DNA of 64,000 nt, taken from NCBI GenBank assembly GCA_001513895.1, contig LLKO01000003.1, forward strand, positions 1,359,309 to 1,423,308, given 5' to 3'. The notes under the pieces are model-generated. The model searched no databases. It was not told the DNA's origin and saw nothing but the letters and a program-made list of their open reading frames with translations. A program made the position numbers and the translations under genes. This document shows, one piece after another, positions 34,652-44,950 of the stretch (its first letter is position 1; every line of letters starts with the position of its first letter). Origin of the DNA: Graphilbum fragrans. Taxonomy: Eukaryota > Ascomycota > Sordariomycetes > Ophiostomatales > Ophiostomataceae.

Positions 34652-36114
34652 TGGCTGCGCCGACAGTCCCGTTCTTCATCAACGGCGAGGACGTGGTGTC
34701 CGCGCGCACGGGGGCCGTGGTCAACCCGGCGTCCGGCGCCGTCGTGCACCACTACAGCAGCGCCGGGGTGGCGGATGCCGAGGCGGCCGTGCGGGCGGCG
34801 CAATCGGCGTTCCCGGCGTGGGCGGCCGTGGTGCCCAAAGCGCGGCGCGACCTGCTGCTGCGGGCGGCGGACGTAGTCGAGCGGCGGCGCGACGAGCTGG
34901 CCGGGTACATGCAGGCGGAAACCGGGGCCACGGCGGCGTGGGCGGCCTTCAACCTGGACACGGCGGCGGACTTTCTGCGGGACGCGGCCGGGCGGACGGC
35001 GGCGGCGCGGACGGGCGCGGCGCCGCCGACGCAGGACGCCGAGGTGGCGGCGCTGGTGCTGCGCGAGCCGTACGGCGTGGTGCTGGCGCTGGCGCCGTGG
35101 AACGCGCCGTGGATCCTGGCGACGCGCGCCGTGGTGTTCCCGCTGGCCGCCGGCAACACGGTCGTGCTCAAGGGCGCCGAGCTGTGTCCGCGCACCATGT
35201 GGGCGCTGGCGTCGGTGCTGCACGAGGCCGGCCTGCCCGCCGGCGCGCTCAACGTGCTGTATGCCGCCGCCCCGGCCGACGGCGGCGACGGCGCCGCCGT
35301 CACCGAGGCCCTCGTCGCCCACCCGGCCGTGCGCAAGGTCAACTTCACCGGCTCCACCGCCGTCGGCCGCATCATCGGCCGCCTCGCCGGCGCCCACCTC
35401 AAGCCCGTCCTGCTCGAGCTCGGCGGCAAGGCCCCCGCCGTCGTCTGGCGCGACGCCGACCTCGACCGCGCCGCCGACCACTGCGCCCTCGGCGCCTTTC
35501 TCAACGCCGGCCAGATCTGCATGAGCACCGAGCGCATCCTCGTCCACCGCGACGTCCGCCCCGTCTTCGAACAGAAGCTCGCCGCCAGCATCCGCCGCTT
35601 CTTCGGCGACGACGCCCCGCTGCTCGTCCGGCCCCCTGCCGTCGCCAAGGTCCAGGCCCTCGTCGCCGATGCCGTCGCCCACGGCGCCACCGTCGAAGTG
35701 CCCACGGCCCCCGCCTCCGACTCCGACCCTGGCCCCGCTCCCGGCTCCGTGCCCGGCCACCCCGCTCGCATGCGCCCCGTCGTCGTCTCCGGCCTCACCA
35801 CGGACATGCAGCTCTACGCCACCGAGAGCTTCGGCCCCGCCGTCGGCCTCTACGACATCGCGTCCGAGGACGAGGCCGTGCGCCTGGCCAACGACACCGA
35901 CTACGGCCTCACCGCCGCCGTCTTCACCGAGGACCTACGCCTCGCCCTGCGCCTCGCCCGCGCCATCGACGCCGGCGCCGTCCACATCAACGGCATGACC
36001 GTCCACGACGAGCCCGCCCTGCCGCACGGCGGCGTCAAGTCCAGCGGTTTCGGCCGCTTCAACGGCAGCCTCGACGAATGGGTGCGCACCAAGACGGTGA
36101 CCTACCGGGTCTAG
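34651..36114 (+). CDS. Aldehyde dehydrogenase, salicylaldehyde/vanillin dehydrogenase-like
   Basis: A single exon of 487 residues, the normal size for the ALDH superfamily. It oxidises an aldehyde to the acid with NAD(P)+. Visible are the substrate-channel motif PWNAPW (about 150), the NAD-binding FTGSTAVGR (about 232), the general base E256 in LELGGK, the catalytic C290 in NAGQICMST (34 residues apart, as in characterised ALDHs), the ESFGP motif and a late GGVKSSGFGRFNG. The sequence is nearest in feel to bacterial and fungal aromatic aldehyde dehydrogenases; the substrate is inferred only. A Pro/Ser/Asp insertion near 350-370 is fungal-looking. Third-position GC is extreme, producing long false frames in other phases. 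It is convergent with the DUF1772 gene, 82 bp between stops. Confidence 0.96.
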   Translation: MAAPTVPFFINGEDVVSARTGAVVNPASGAVVHHYSSAGVADAEAAVRAAQSAFPAWAAVVPKARRDLLLRAADVVERRRDELAGYMQAETGATAAWAAFNLDTAADFLRDAAGRTAAARTGAAPPTQDAEVAALVLREPYGVVLALAPWNAPWILATRAVVFPLAAGNTVVLKGAELCPRTMWALASVLHEAGLPAGALNVLYAAAPADGGDGAAVTEALVAHPAVRKVNFTGSTAVGRIIGRLAGAHLKPVLLELGGKAPAVVWRDADLDRAADHCALGAFLNAGQICMSTERILVHRDVRPVFEQKLAASIRRFFGDDAPLLVRPPAVAKVQALVADAVAHGATVEVPTAPASDSDPGPAPGSVPGHPARMRPVVVSGLTTDMQLYATESFGPAVGLYDIASEDEAVRLANDTDYGLTAAVFTEDLRLALRLARAIDAGAVHINGMTVHDEPALPHGGVKSSGFGRFNGSLDEWVRTKTVTYRV

Positions 36115-36196
36115 CAGGGTTGTGTGTGTGTCCATAATGCCATATACCGTGTAAATACATTGTTTCTTCTATCCTTGTACACAGCGTAATCCCAGC

Positions 36197-36700
36197 CTAC
36201 ACCACCGTCAACAGACCAACAAGAGCGCCGGCTCCGAGCAGCACCGACCGCCCCAGGTTCATCATGCCCCAGTTGTCCACCAGCTTCTTGGACGACTGGG
36301 CCTCCTCGGCCGTGTACGCCTTGCCGCTGCCGCCGCCGCTGGTCGTGGCATCCGCCTCTGCCCCGGCCGCCCGCGCCATGAGCTGCTTGTTGGTCGGCAG
36401 CATCACCAGCAGCGTGTAAGGCACAATGGCCATGCAGAGCCCGCCCGCCACCAGCGACGGTGTGCGCCTGCCCGCCCAGTAGAGGTAGAAATACGCCACC
36501 GCGGCCGTGTTGCTGCCGGCGATGAACACGGGCTTGGCCGCATCGTACAGCCGCTGCCACTGCCGCAGCATCATGCCCGTCGGCAGGCTGAGCAGCTGCG
36601 GCACGCAGAACGCCGATATGCTGAGATTGCCGCCGGCGGCTGAGGCCGACGCGAAGAGCGCCGCCACCTGCACGGCGCGGACGAAATTCGGCGAAGTCAT
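36197..36700 (-). CDS. DUF1772 (anthrone oxygenase-like) integral membrane protein
   Basis: A single exon of 167 residues with four hydrophobic segments: about 8-28, 52-76, 79-101 and 150-167. The size, four-helix layout and middle pattern (LYDAAKPVF, then a helix, then NKQLM between helices 3 and 4) match the DUF1772 family. That family includes fungal anthrone oxygenases such as HypC-type enzymes of polyketide pathways, alongside many members of unknown role. No aromatic polyketide synthase is nearby, so anthrone oxidation is not inferred. It is convergent with ALDH, and the two may form a small catabolic or detoxifying pair. Confidence 0.8.
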   Translation of the reverse strand: MTSPNFVRAVQVAALFASASAAGGNLSISAFCVPQLLSLPTGMMLRQWQRLYDAAKPVFIAGSNTAAVAYFYLYWAGRRTPSLVAGGLCMAIVPYTLLVMLPTNKQLMARAAGAEADATTSGGGSGKAYTAEEAQSSKKLVDNWGMMNLGRSVLLGAGALVGLLTVV

Positions 36701-37152
36701 CGTCTGGTGCCGCGGTCAATGCTGCCGGGGTTGGTGAGTGTTGGGAAGACGATACAGGCCACTGTCGGGGAGCTGAGAGATGGGTGCAGGAAGATCAAAT
36801 GCTGCCACAAGATAAAGAACCGCCAAACACGGCACATCTGGTCGGATCATGCGCTCTTTATCAGTACGCATTCATACATGGTGGCTGACGTCATTAGCGC
36901 ATTTTGCCCAGCGCGGAACTGCGAGGGCACCGAAGTGCGAGCAGGCAGCCAACTTCGTCCAACGGCATCTACGTCTGCACTGTTTCCACTTGGCCCTGCC
37001 CCCGTCCGAATCTGGGTCCGTCCCTGTCGCCTTCCCATCCTCGATCCTCGCCGTCCTCGCATCCCCCATTGTCTTCGCTCTCCCGGCCTTCCCTCGGCAT
37101 GATCCCTCGCGTTTTCCTCCTCCTTCTTCACCCCGATGCAGCCTACCTACCC
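36701..37152. other. Intergenic region between DUF1772 and SET genes
   Basis: It holds the DUF1772 promoter (minus strand, from 36701) and the 3' region of the SET gene, which ends at 37153. Frames here (36707-37102 + and others) overlap known genes or lack recognisable content. No gene is called. Confidence 0.6.
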
Positions 37153-38521
37153 CTAGAACCTCCACTTGTTCTCGTACTGCTGCGCCGCCTGCTCCTCGGA
37201 AAACCCCTCGCACGCGCCGCACGTGCACCGGAACCCAAAGCGCGCGTACAGCATCGCCGGCGCCTTGCCGTACGAAATCAGCAGCTCGCTCCCCGCCGCA
37301 ATCCGCCGCACCGCCGTCATCGTCAGCACGTCCTGCCGCCCGTCGTAGCAGTAGTCCACGTTGCGCTTCGGCGCACACGCGTGGTTGAACCGCGACGCCA
37401 CCGCAAACACCGCCTCGTGCTGCGGCCCCGCCACAAACGTGTTGGCCGTCCAGATCCGCTCGGCCTGCGTCGCCCGCGGGTCCGGGTGGTGGCCCGTCAG
37501 CCCAAAGTACGCCGTGCGCGCCGCCGCCGGCAGCTGCACCAGCGCGCTCGTCAGGTGGAACAGGTCCGTCCGCAGCAGCGGCTTCTCCACTAACACGTGG
37601 TCGCCGCGCTCCAGGTCCCGCAGCGCAAACGCCCCCAGCCCCCCGAGCGGCGAGCGCCGGATCGCAAACGTGCCGTTGACCTCGAGGACCGTCGAGGCTC
37701 CTTCTTCTTGCTCGTCAGAGCCACGGCCTCCTGCCACACTTGCAGGCACCGGCACCGTCACAACGGCCGGCGGACACACGGCTTGCACGTTGATGTAGCA
37801 GAAGCCCACGGCCGTCATCACCACGCACGACCGCAGCCGCTTTTGGAATCTGATGGGGCCCCCCGGTCAGCCTCTGCCGTAGACACTTGTCATCCTGTTC
37901 ACCACCTACCGCGAATGCAATCCGTAGACGTGCACACCGTCGCAGAACCCCCGCAGCCAGAACCCGTCAACGGCTCCGTCGTCCGCTGTTGCGTGCAGCA
38001 CCTCGCGGAAGCTGTGCGTGCGCCGCGAAGCACGCCGGATTTTCTCCGCCAGCCCCAGTCGCGGCAGCGTCTTGCTCCTGTAGAGCGCCTGCCACGGCGA
38101 GCTGTCCTCGGTGTTGTCAAAGGCATCGCAGCTCAAGCTAGGGCCACACAGGCTCGAGCTGTCCGACTCATCGCTGTCCGAGCTGTCCTCACCGTCCTCG
38201 CTAGCCTCACTGACCGAGCTGACTTCGCTCTCTCCGCCATCTTCGTAGCCAATGAGGCGGCGGCCTGCAACGGTTCGCAGCGCAAGTGGCTTTGGATAAG
38301 TACCACGAACATCGACAAGATTCACAAGTCCCTTGGGTGAATCCGTCTTGAGGCCGCCAGTCAGCGTGACGTCGGGCATATTCTGTCAAGTTAGTTGGTG
38401 AGCCAGTGGAATTTCAAGCAAAGTGAGTACGACTCACCTTGACATCGCCATTCCCGGTTACCTTGGCCAGCTCAAGAGAAGCGAGCATTGCCAGGTTGTT
38501 GACCCGATCAAGGAGAGGCAT
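37153..38521 (-). CDS. SET-domain protein, putative lysine methyltransferase
   Basis: Model: complement of 37153-37849, 37910-38382 and 38438-38521, giving 417 residues. The N-terminal part carries an acidic Ser/Asp/Glu tract (79-106). The SET domain starts about 245 (FAIRRSPLGGLGAFAL), with the NH-x-C core at N341-H342-C344, Y379-G380 of the catalytic end, and post-SET-like cysteines C394, C396 and C399. The family transfers methyl groups from SAM to lysine; whether the target is histone or other protein is not evident. It resembles the SMYD/SET5-like fungal group rather than the large histone enzymes. The three exons join in frame with CTAAC-type branch sites; the ATG at 38521 gives the first exon (28 codons). 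Its neighbour upstream is an MFS transporter on the same strand. Confidence 0.87.
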
Positions 38522-39043
38522 GATAGCTGTAAGCGATGACGTTGTTACAAGCTGGCTAGTTGAGTTGTATACAAGTAGGTGAAGCTGTGACAAGGTGAAA
38601 GAAAGGAAGCTGATATTTTAACCAGTGAAGAATTAAATGTTACACCCAGCAGTGCGGCGTGCAAATGAGACCGGCCTGGGTGAAATGAAATGAACGGGAA
38701 ATGGGAAAGTGAAGTCAATGTGAAAAGGAAGGTGAATTTGAATGTGAAGTGAAGTGAAAACCAAAGTGGCTGGGGCCCATGGTAATACAAAGCCCATAGA
38801 GACGGTGCACCCTCAATTGACAATAGCAGCATATACACCATCTTCATCGCACAAAACTAGCCCAAATATGTAGTACACGGCTCTATACCCAAAAGTCTCT
38901 ATACCCAAAAGTCTCTATATCCTACATCATCGCATGGAACAAAAGAAAGACGCTTGCGTTCAGCCGTGCCCATAATTGTGTCCAAAGACGCCAAAATGAC
39001 GCCAAAAGGGTAACCGAAAGCACCGAAAAGACGGCCAAATAGC
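38522..39043. other. Intergenic region between SET and MFS genes
   Basis: It contains the SET promoter and the 3' region of the MFS gene. GTGAA/GTGAAG-type short repeats lie at about 38690-38765 and a 16-base tandem at 38881-38912. No gene is seen. Confidence 0.6.
38881..38920. repeat. 16-bp tandem repeat, about 2.5 copies
   Basis: CTCTATACCCAAAAGT occurs at 38881-38896 and 38897-38912, followed by CTCTATAT. It lies about 130 bp beyond the MFS stop codon, in probable 3' untranslated sequence. Confidence 0.9.
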
Positions 39044-41423
39044 CTATGCAATGGAAATGGCGCCTGCGCCAACGTGCTGATCTTCCCTGTCGCTGCCACC
39101 CTCTTCCCCAGCTGCTGCTGTGGCAATCTGGGGCACTCGAATGAAGATGGCGCACACCAGAGCCACGATGCAGAGAATCGTCACGTAGTAAAACGGCAGG
39201 CTCATCCAGAGCCCGCCCAGCTTCAGACCGGACGAAAAGGCCCACGCCAGCACAGGACCCCCCAGCAGCGTCCCAGACGTCTCGATCATCGCCAGCATTG
39301 TATACAGCCGAGACGTGAACTCGGCGTCGTCTGTCTTTTTCTTCTGCTGCTGCTGGCTGTCCTCGTCGTCGCTCTCGCCCGCGTCCACAGCACCATAACC
39401 ATGCTGCAGAGTCCGTGCCTCTTCATAGCAAGACGTGATCAGCGATCGTGCCATCGACCCCTGGCCCACGGCCAGCGTCGTCAGGGCAAGGCCAGACAGC
39501 ATGATGCCCAGTGTGGCGCCGGCCATCAACAGGTTGCCCGCCACCAAAAGGCCTAGCGATATGCGCACCATCAGCAGGTCCTTGGCCGGTTCAGACAGGC
39601 CAAAGCCGCGCAGAGCAGGAAACGAGAGCCCCAGGATGCGCACGCGAGGCGACGGATTGGATCCCACTGTTGCGGCCTCTTGGCTCTTCTTGTTTAGCCC
39701 GCCTTTCATCAGCAGCCCTGTCAGCACCGGCAGCAGCGCCAGCACGGCCACGACGCCAATGCCGCGCACCGAGAAGAGGTAGCCCATCTGGGCAAGGCTC
39801 CATCCAAAGCGCTTGCTGATCGTCTGCGCCATAACACTGCCCTGGCTGCCCTGGATGGCGCTTTGGAAGAGGAAGGACGGCAGCAGCAGCATCGCCGAAC
39901 GGCTGCGGCGCAAAACAGCTAGCGATTCGCAGAGGCGAGCCCAGTTGTCGCTGATGTGCAGGCGCACCGTCTGCCAGAACGGCGCTTGGGGCTGGTCGGT
40001 AGACAAGTGGCTCGCATTGCTGCGGCGGCGGTCGTTGCTCGGGCTACAGGTGCCGCTGTGGCCGCCCTTCGCCCGCAGACGTGCTTCTTCCTGTCGCCGC
40101 GGCAGGGTCTCGGGCAGAAACAGCGTCAGCACCAGGATGAACGGGGCACAGAGAAAAATAGTGATCGAGAGCGGAACCCAGGGCGACGTCGCGATCATCA
40201 ACTTGGCAGCGGTCGCTGGACCAACGATGGACCCGAGCACAGCGCCAATGCCTATCCAAATGAAGCCGGAAGCCCTAGCCAGTTAGCATCGTGAAGTGCC
40301 TATACACGCCATAGCCAGGAACATCCACGCGACATACTTGTCTGTCGCCACATCAGCAGCAATGGAGTTGGTAATGGTGCCTATGACGCCGCTGCCGCCG
40401 CCGAGCAGCATAAAGATGTCGGCCGCCAGCACAAACCAGATGGGAAAGATGTCGCTGCGCCACAGCACACACGTCGTAAAGATAAAAGACAGGTAGACGC
40501 CGACGAAGGCCAGCCGGAAGATGGGCAGCCGCCCGATGCTGTGCTGTTAGCCGATGAATCCCGGGACAATACGCTGGATGAGCAGAGGCCTACCGGTCAG
40601 AGAGCAGCGCCCATGGAAACGACGTCAAGAGACCTGCCGTCGTCTCGTTAGCGATGCCAAGAATCGGCTTCCGGCCATCAGGCCACAATCATCAAGCACC
40701 TGGAAAGGGACACCTACTCAGCGCCGCGTGCGTCACGGCATTGATGCCTCCAATCCACGCCAGCTGCGACTGCACCACGTCCACCTTGCACGCCCGCTCG
40801 TTGCGCCCGCTGTCGGTCTTCTCGTCGTACTCGTCGCCATAGTAGCTGCGACAGAGCCCGTCTTCCATCAGCCGAAACATGGGCACCAGCGCCAGCGTTG
40901 CCGCCAGGATCAGGAAAAAGTTGAGCAGCGACATCATCGCCAACACGGACCCCGGCCGCTGCGCCTGGTACCACGCGGCGCCAGCGATGAGGCGATTGTC
41001 GTCGTCGTCTGGTGGAAGCGATGGAGAAGAAGAAGGAGAAGGAGAAGAGGGAGAAGAAGGAGAGGCAGACGCAGACGCAGAAGCAGGCGGAGACGATGTG
41101 GGTGTATTTGCCCTATCCTCTGCCGGGCGCTGTACGGCAGCTGCTGCTGGTCGCGCCGGCCAACTCAGCCACCACGGCTGCACCCTCCACAGTCGCCATC
41201 GCCGCGCTTTCTTTTGGCGTGCCAGCTGCTGCTGCTGCTCGTAGAAACGCGCCTCGTCAGCCAGGAACGGCATTTCGTCCTCGTCGCTGTAGCTGTCGTG
41301 GCCAAGCCCGGAGCCGTGGCCGGAGCCGATGCCGTCGTCGTCGTCGTCGTCGGCGCCATCCCTGTACCGGCCATGGTCGCCGTCACCCAGCACAGGGATC
41401 TCGTAGACGCTGTTTCGGTCCAT
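39044..41423 (-). CDS. Major facilitator superfamily transporter with long N-terminal tail
   Basis: Model: complement of 39044-40274, 40338-40538, 40594-40633 and 40718-41423, giving 725 residues. A cytoplasmic tail of about 157 residues is acidic and Ser/Pro/Ala-rich. TM1 is about 159-183. The MFS signature between TM2 and TM3 appears as ALLSDRIGRLPIFR, and TM4 contains GGGSGVIGTI. A long central loop and six further hydrophobic segments follow. The substrate is unknown; the general type is a proton-coupled drug or small-molecule carrier. I chose the GTATGT donor at 40337 (63-nt intron) over a GTGTAT donor at 40307 (33 nt), because the first is a stronger site, has a normal length and gives the family-like DVATDKASGF. 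Exon 2 is only 40 nt. Confidence 0.92.
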
Positions 41424-43847
41424 ATTCTGGAGGGGGGAAACAGGAAAAGAGGAACAGAGGAAAAGAGAGAAGAGGGAAAAAAGAGCGGCTGCCAGCCTCC
41501 GCGGACTTCAACGCAATGTCATGGCTGGAGCGGCACAGAAAGCCGCTGGTCTACTTATACGGAAATATAAATATGTCCAATCGAAAAGAACAGCAGAACG
41601 AGACCAGAGAAGGGGATGGCACAAAGGGCCGTTCTGTGGCAGTTCACTACGGCCTGTCCCCACAAGGAACCAGTGTGCTCATTGGACACTAATAAGTGGG
41701 CATTGGCACTCGTACGTGCCGCTAGGCAGCCTCAAAAAAAGCGCCACGGAGGAAACGAGAACACTATGTACGGAGTATTCGCTGCGCCTCAGGATAGTCA
41801 ATACGAAGTACGATAGCGATCGTCGCCCAGAGACATGGCCGGGCATACAAGTACAGCACATTCTCCATATGTAAGCTCGCTATCTGAGCCCTCAGCCCCT
41901 CTGCATCAGCGCAATTCCCGAAATACGAGCGCTTCGAATGGCAGTGCTTGAAGCGATTTCCTAGCAGCGTATTTCGTATTATCAAGCTGCTCTCCTGGAC
42001 CACCAGCAGTAACAACAGCTGCTCGTATACGCGTGTTCGGTCCCATGCAAACATCTAGCTCCTGCCCGGCCCGCGTTTCCTGTGTTCATGCTTCGCGCTC
42101 GACATTTGTTCGGAAACAAGTGCTGCTACAGAGTACTCGTGTAGTGTATGCTGCTGTCACCGCACATTCTTCCCACCCCCCGCACGTCTAATGCGCTCTA
42201 GCCAGGTAGCTTACGAGCACTTGTTTCCTTGCCAAAGGTGGTGTAATACGGCTGCCTTGTCTCTACTGCGGGCAATCCTGCTCGCAATGCGGGTAGCCGC
42301 GTCACTTACCACCAAGAATACGTCAAGTCTGCGATTGTTATGTCGCAGCTTGCCTGCCACGCAGGCCGGTCCAACAAGGAAAACGAGCTGTCACTGTCGT
42401 CCTAGTAGAAAGCCGGACGCTGAAGCTAAGACGACAAAATCACGGAGTAGCTTTCCCCCGACTGGTTCCAGATCTGCCCATGCATCTTGACGTCGACAGC
42501 AGCAACCTCGGTGCATCGCACTTGGCTGTGGTGCCGAGCCTGTCTTTCTTGCCAGATTCAAGCACAGCTTACACGTTTCTATCGCTTGAAAGTGGCTGCT
42601 TTCTGCTCGCATATGGGCAGCCCAAAGCAACTATCTATACCTCGAGCCGCACAAGTGTTATATTCACGTCTCGGTCATTCGCGTCTGCAATCGGCTCCGT
42701 TTTCTCATCGTTTCTCGGCGAACACCTCAGCGGCGGCTGGCCTTTTTATGGCAGTTGTCGCCGGGCTTGCGTGTGCACCTAGTGGCAAGAGACAGCCGCC
42801 CGCAGCAATTCGTACTTACGATAAGTGTGAGGCAGTCATGCCCCATTTGTCATCTTCTCACCATAGTCGACAGACGAACCTGGGACAGCTAACTGAAAAC
42901 ATAGAGTGCAGGTGGGATCCGGCACAATAGCAATAGACGCTGGCCATGCTTCAATACCGTCGTGTCGATCTTCACCCCTCGCTTACATTCGCTTCGGAGG
43001 GTTGAGCGCTGTCCTCTCAAGACAGGGCGACACTTGTCCGGCTGTCTCTTGTCCTCTTGTCCTCAAATTTGGCATGATCGCATTTGTTATCCGCCTCCTG
43101 GCATTTGCGTCAAGCGCAGAGCTATTCCGCAATGCAACCTACACCCTACACCATATGCTCAATAACTTGGAAGCAGTAACCAGCTGACGGGGTAGGCGTG
43201 GCAGGACAACATGGCGCACTCGGGGATCTGGATTTTTATATCAGAACGCAATATATCGCGGCACGTGGAAAGGCCGGCCAGTGGGCTCTCTGTCAAACCT
43301 GCATCGGAACATCAACAGTAACTAGTACACGATCGAACAAGCAGATGAGCGGTTTTGGTGCCAATAGATTTCTGTAGTAACAGAATATAAATATAAAATC
43401 AACGAGAGGCTTGAAACAGATAAAATAGAATGCTCTGTAAGACTGGGAATCTTGCAAATGGCCAAGTAAAAGGGCGGAGACAAGAGTTAAACCACAGATA
43501 ACTCAAGCCGGCAAAATATAGTCCAAGTATAGAAAAGGCCATGAGGTATGTATGAAATAGGAAAAAATAAAGAGTAACAACGAAAAGTAAAAAGGAAACA
43601 AAACAAGATTTAAGAATACGTAATGCGGAGATTTGGAAATGGAAAGGCAACCACGGAAAGGTGAGTCCGAACAGAAACAATACAACAAGAAGAACCCAAA
43701 AGAGTAAATCCAAAAAGGAGAGTCATGGGTCGTATATATAGCACTGCAACCCTGCCTGCATCTTCCTCTTCGGCGTCTCCCAACCACCATGACTGCGAAG
43801 GCCTCGCTGGGGACTCCAAACCCAGTGCTCTCTTCACGGCTCGCTCT
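41424..43847. other. 2.4 kb intergenic region
   Basis: The first few hundred bases hold the MFS promoter. Frames at 41764-42054 (-) and 42191-43187 (+) show no family resemblance. About 43390-43720 is A-rich on the + strand; as T-rich minus-strand DNA it yields a false hydrophobic frame and is probably the 3' untranslated region of the F-box-like gene. GGAGTATT and GAGTACTC words occur near 41770 and 42132. Confidence 0.5.
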
Positions 43848-44950
43848 CTACTCTCTGTATACCGGCGACATCCCACACACCGGACAGCTCGTGTTTGACT
43901 CACGGTCTCGGAGAGTCGGGCACTGACACACCCACAGTCGACGCCCATCTCGCGTGGCAATCACGTCGCCGGGTACGGACAAATGCATCTCCATGGCGCA
44001 GGAAATGCAGTAGCGCCGGAGGCTCTCGACCTGGCCAACAGGAGCGCCGGGGGCTATCGGCTTCCAACGCGTGCGCGCCTCCGCCGACGCAATGGCGAGC
44101 ATAAGCTGGTTTCGGTTGAAGACGCGCGGAGGTCTGGCTCTGGCTCCCATGCCGGCCAAGGGGCCTAATGGTTGTTGCACTTGTGTCAGCGAACGGGGGC
44201 TTGAGGTCATGAGGTCCTTTGGTGTGTTATGGTAAGAACGGAAAAGAGAGTCAACGATTTCGCACACATACCCGGTGGAGGAGGTGGAGGACGACCGCTG
44301 CCGCCCACGCCTGATATGCTTCCGCTGCTAAATGCAGACGTCAAAGCCATGCTTGGGCCACCGCTCGGGATCATATGCATGCCCAGGCCCATGCCGAGCG
44401 TATTCATGCTCGGGCCCGCGCCACTGCCACCGGCACTACCGCTCCGGCCGACCTCGCCGCCGCCCAGGACAAGACTCGACGGTGACGACGGGGTGGGCGG
44501 CGGCTGGACAATCGCGTTGGACTGTCTCGGAGACAGCGACGAGACGACTTTGAAGATGCGCCGGCCCGTATAGGGATTGCGCTCCAGCACGCGGGCCATG
44601 GTGCAGGCATCGTCGGACCGCTGAAAGTCGCCGAGTTCTTTCATTCGGAAGCACAGATAGCATGCGTGGCTCTGGCGAGCCGTCGTCACCGCTGCCGATT
44701 TGTCGTACCGGGCCAGGATGGCATGGCGCACCGTCCAGGAGAGGTAGTTTTCGACGCGGACCTCGCGGAACTCAGAACTGAGCCGCGCCAGGCTGAGGAT
44801 CTCGGGATAGTCGAGATAAAGGTGCATGCGGGCCCAAAATGCCGGCGGGAGACGCAGAAGCCAGTGATGTCCAGGGTTTACCCACAGCACCGGAGGCAGC
44901 TCGCCTGCTGCCGCCGCCATGGTGATGTGGGCCATCTGCGTGTTCACCAT
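43848..44950 (-). CDS. F-box-like protein with Cys pairs
   Basis: Model: complement of 43848-44179 and 44272-44950, giving 336 residues. A divergent F-box-like region lies at about 30-65 (WLLRLPPAFWARMHLYL, then SLARLSSEFREV). A CYLC pair (C97, C100) precedes a KELGDF motif, and C-terminal pairs CISC, CQC and CPVC follow. Fungal F-box proteins of this layout often carry such probable zinc-binding cysteines; the canonical role would be substrate choice for an SCF ubiquitin ligase, which is inferred. A Pro/Gly/Ser-rich linker (about 170-226) is low complexity. The acceptor CACAAG before 44179 was chosen because it alone keeps the frame and follows a GCTGAC branch site. An in-frame ATG at 45088 would add 46 residues and is less likely. 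Confidence 0.68.

Noticed and set aside
34470..36137. A 555-codon frame overlapping the ALDH gene in another phase
   Set aside because: It is almost entirely Arg, Pro, Gly and Ala, as expected from an off-frame reading of GC-rich ALDH codons. The ALDH frame has all catalytic motifs.
40275..40307. A 33-nt intron in the MFS gene
   Set aside because: Too short for a fungal intron with a weak donor. The GTATGT donor at 40337 gives a 63-nt intron and family-like sequence at the junction.
34651..41423. A secondary-metabolite gene cluster
   Set aside because: ALDH, DUF1772, SET and MFS genes are present, but no polyketide synthase, NRPS, terpene cyclase or P450 is in the window. The neighbours trr1 and yth1 are housekeeping genes.
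43399..43790. Hydrophobic minus-strand frames resembling a small membrane protein
   Set aside because: The region is A-rich on the + strand, so any minus-strand frame is Phe/Leu-rich. It lies directly after the F-box-like stop codon and is better explained as 3' untranslated sequence.
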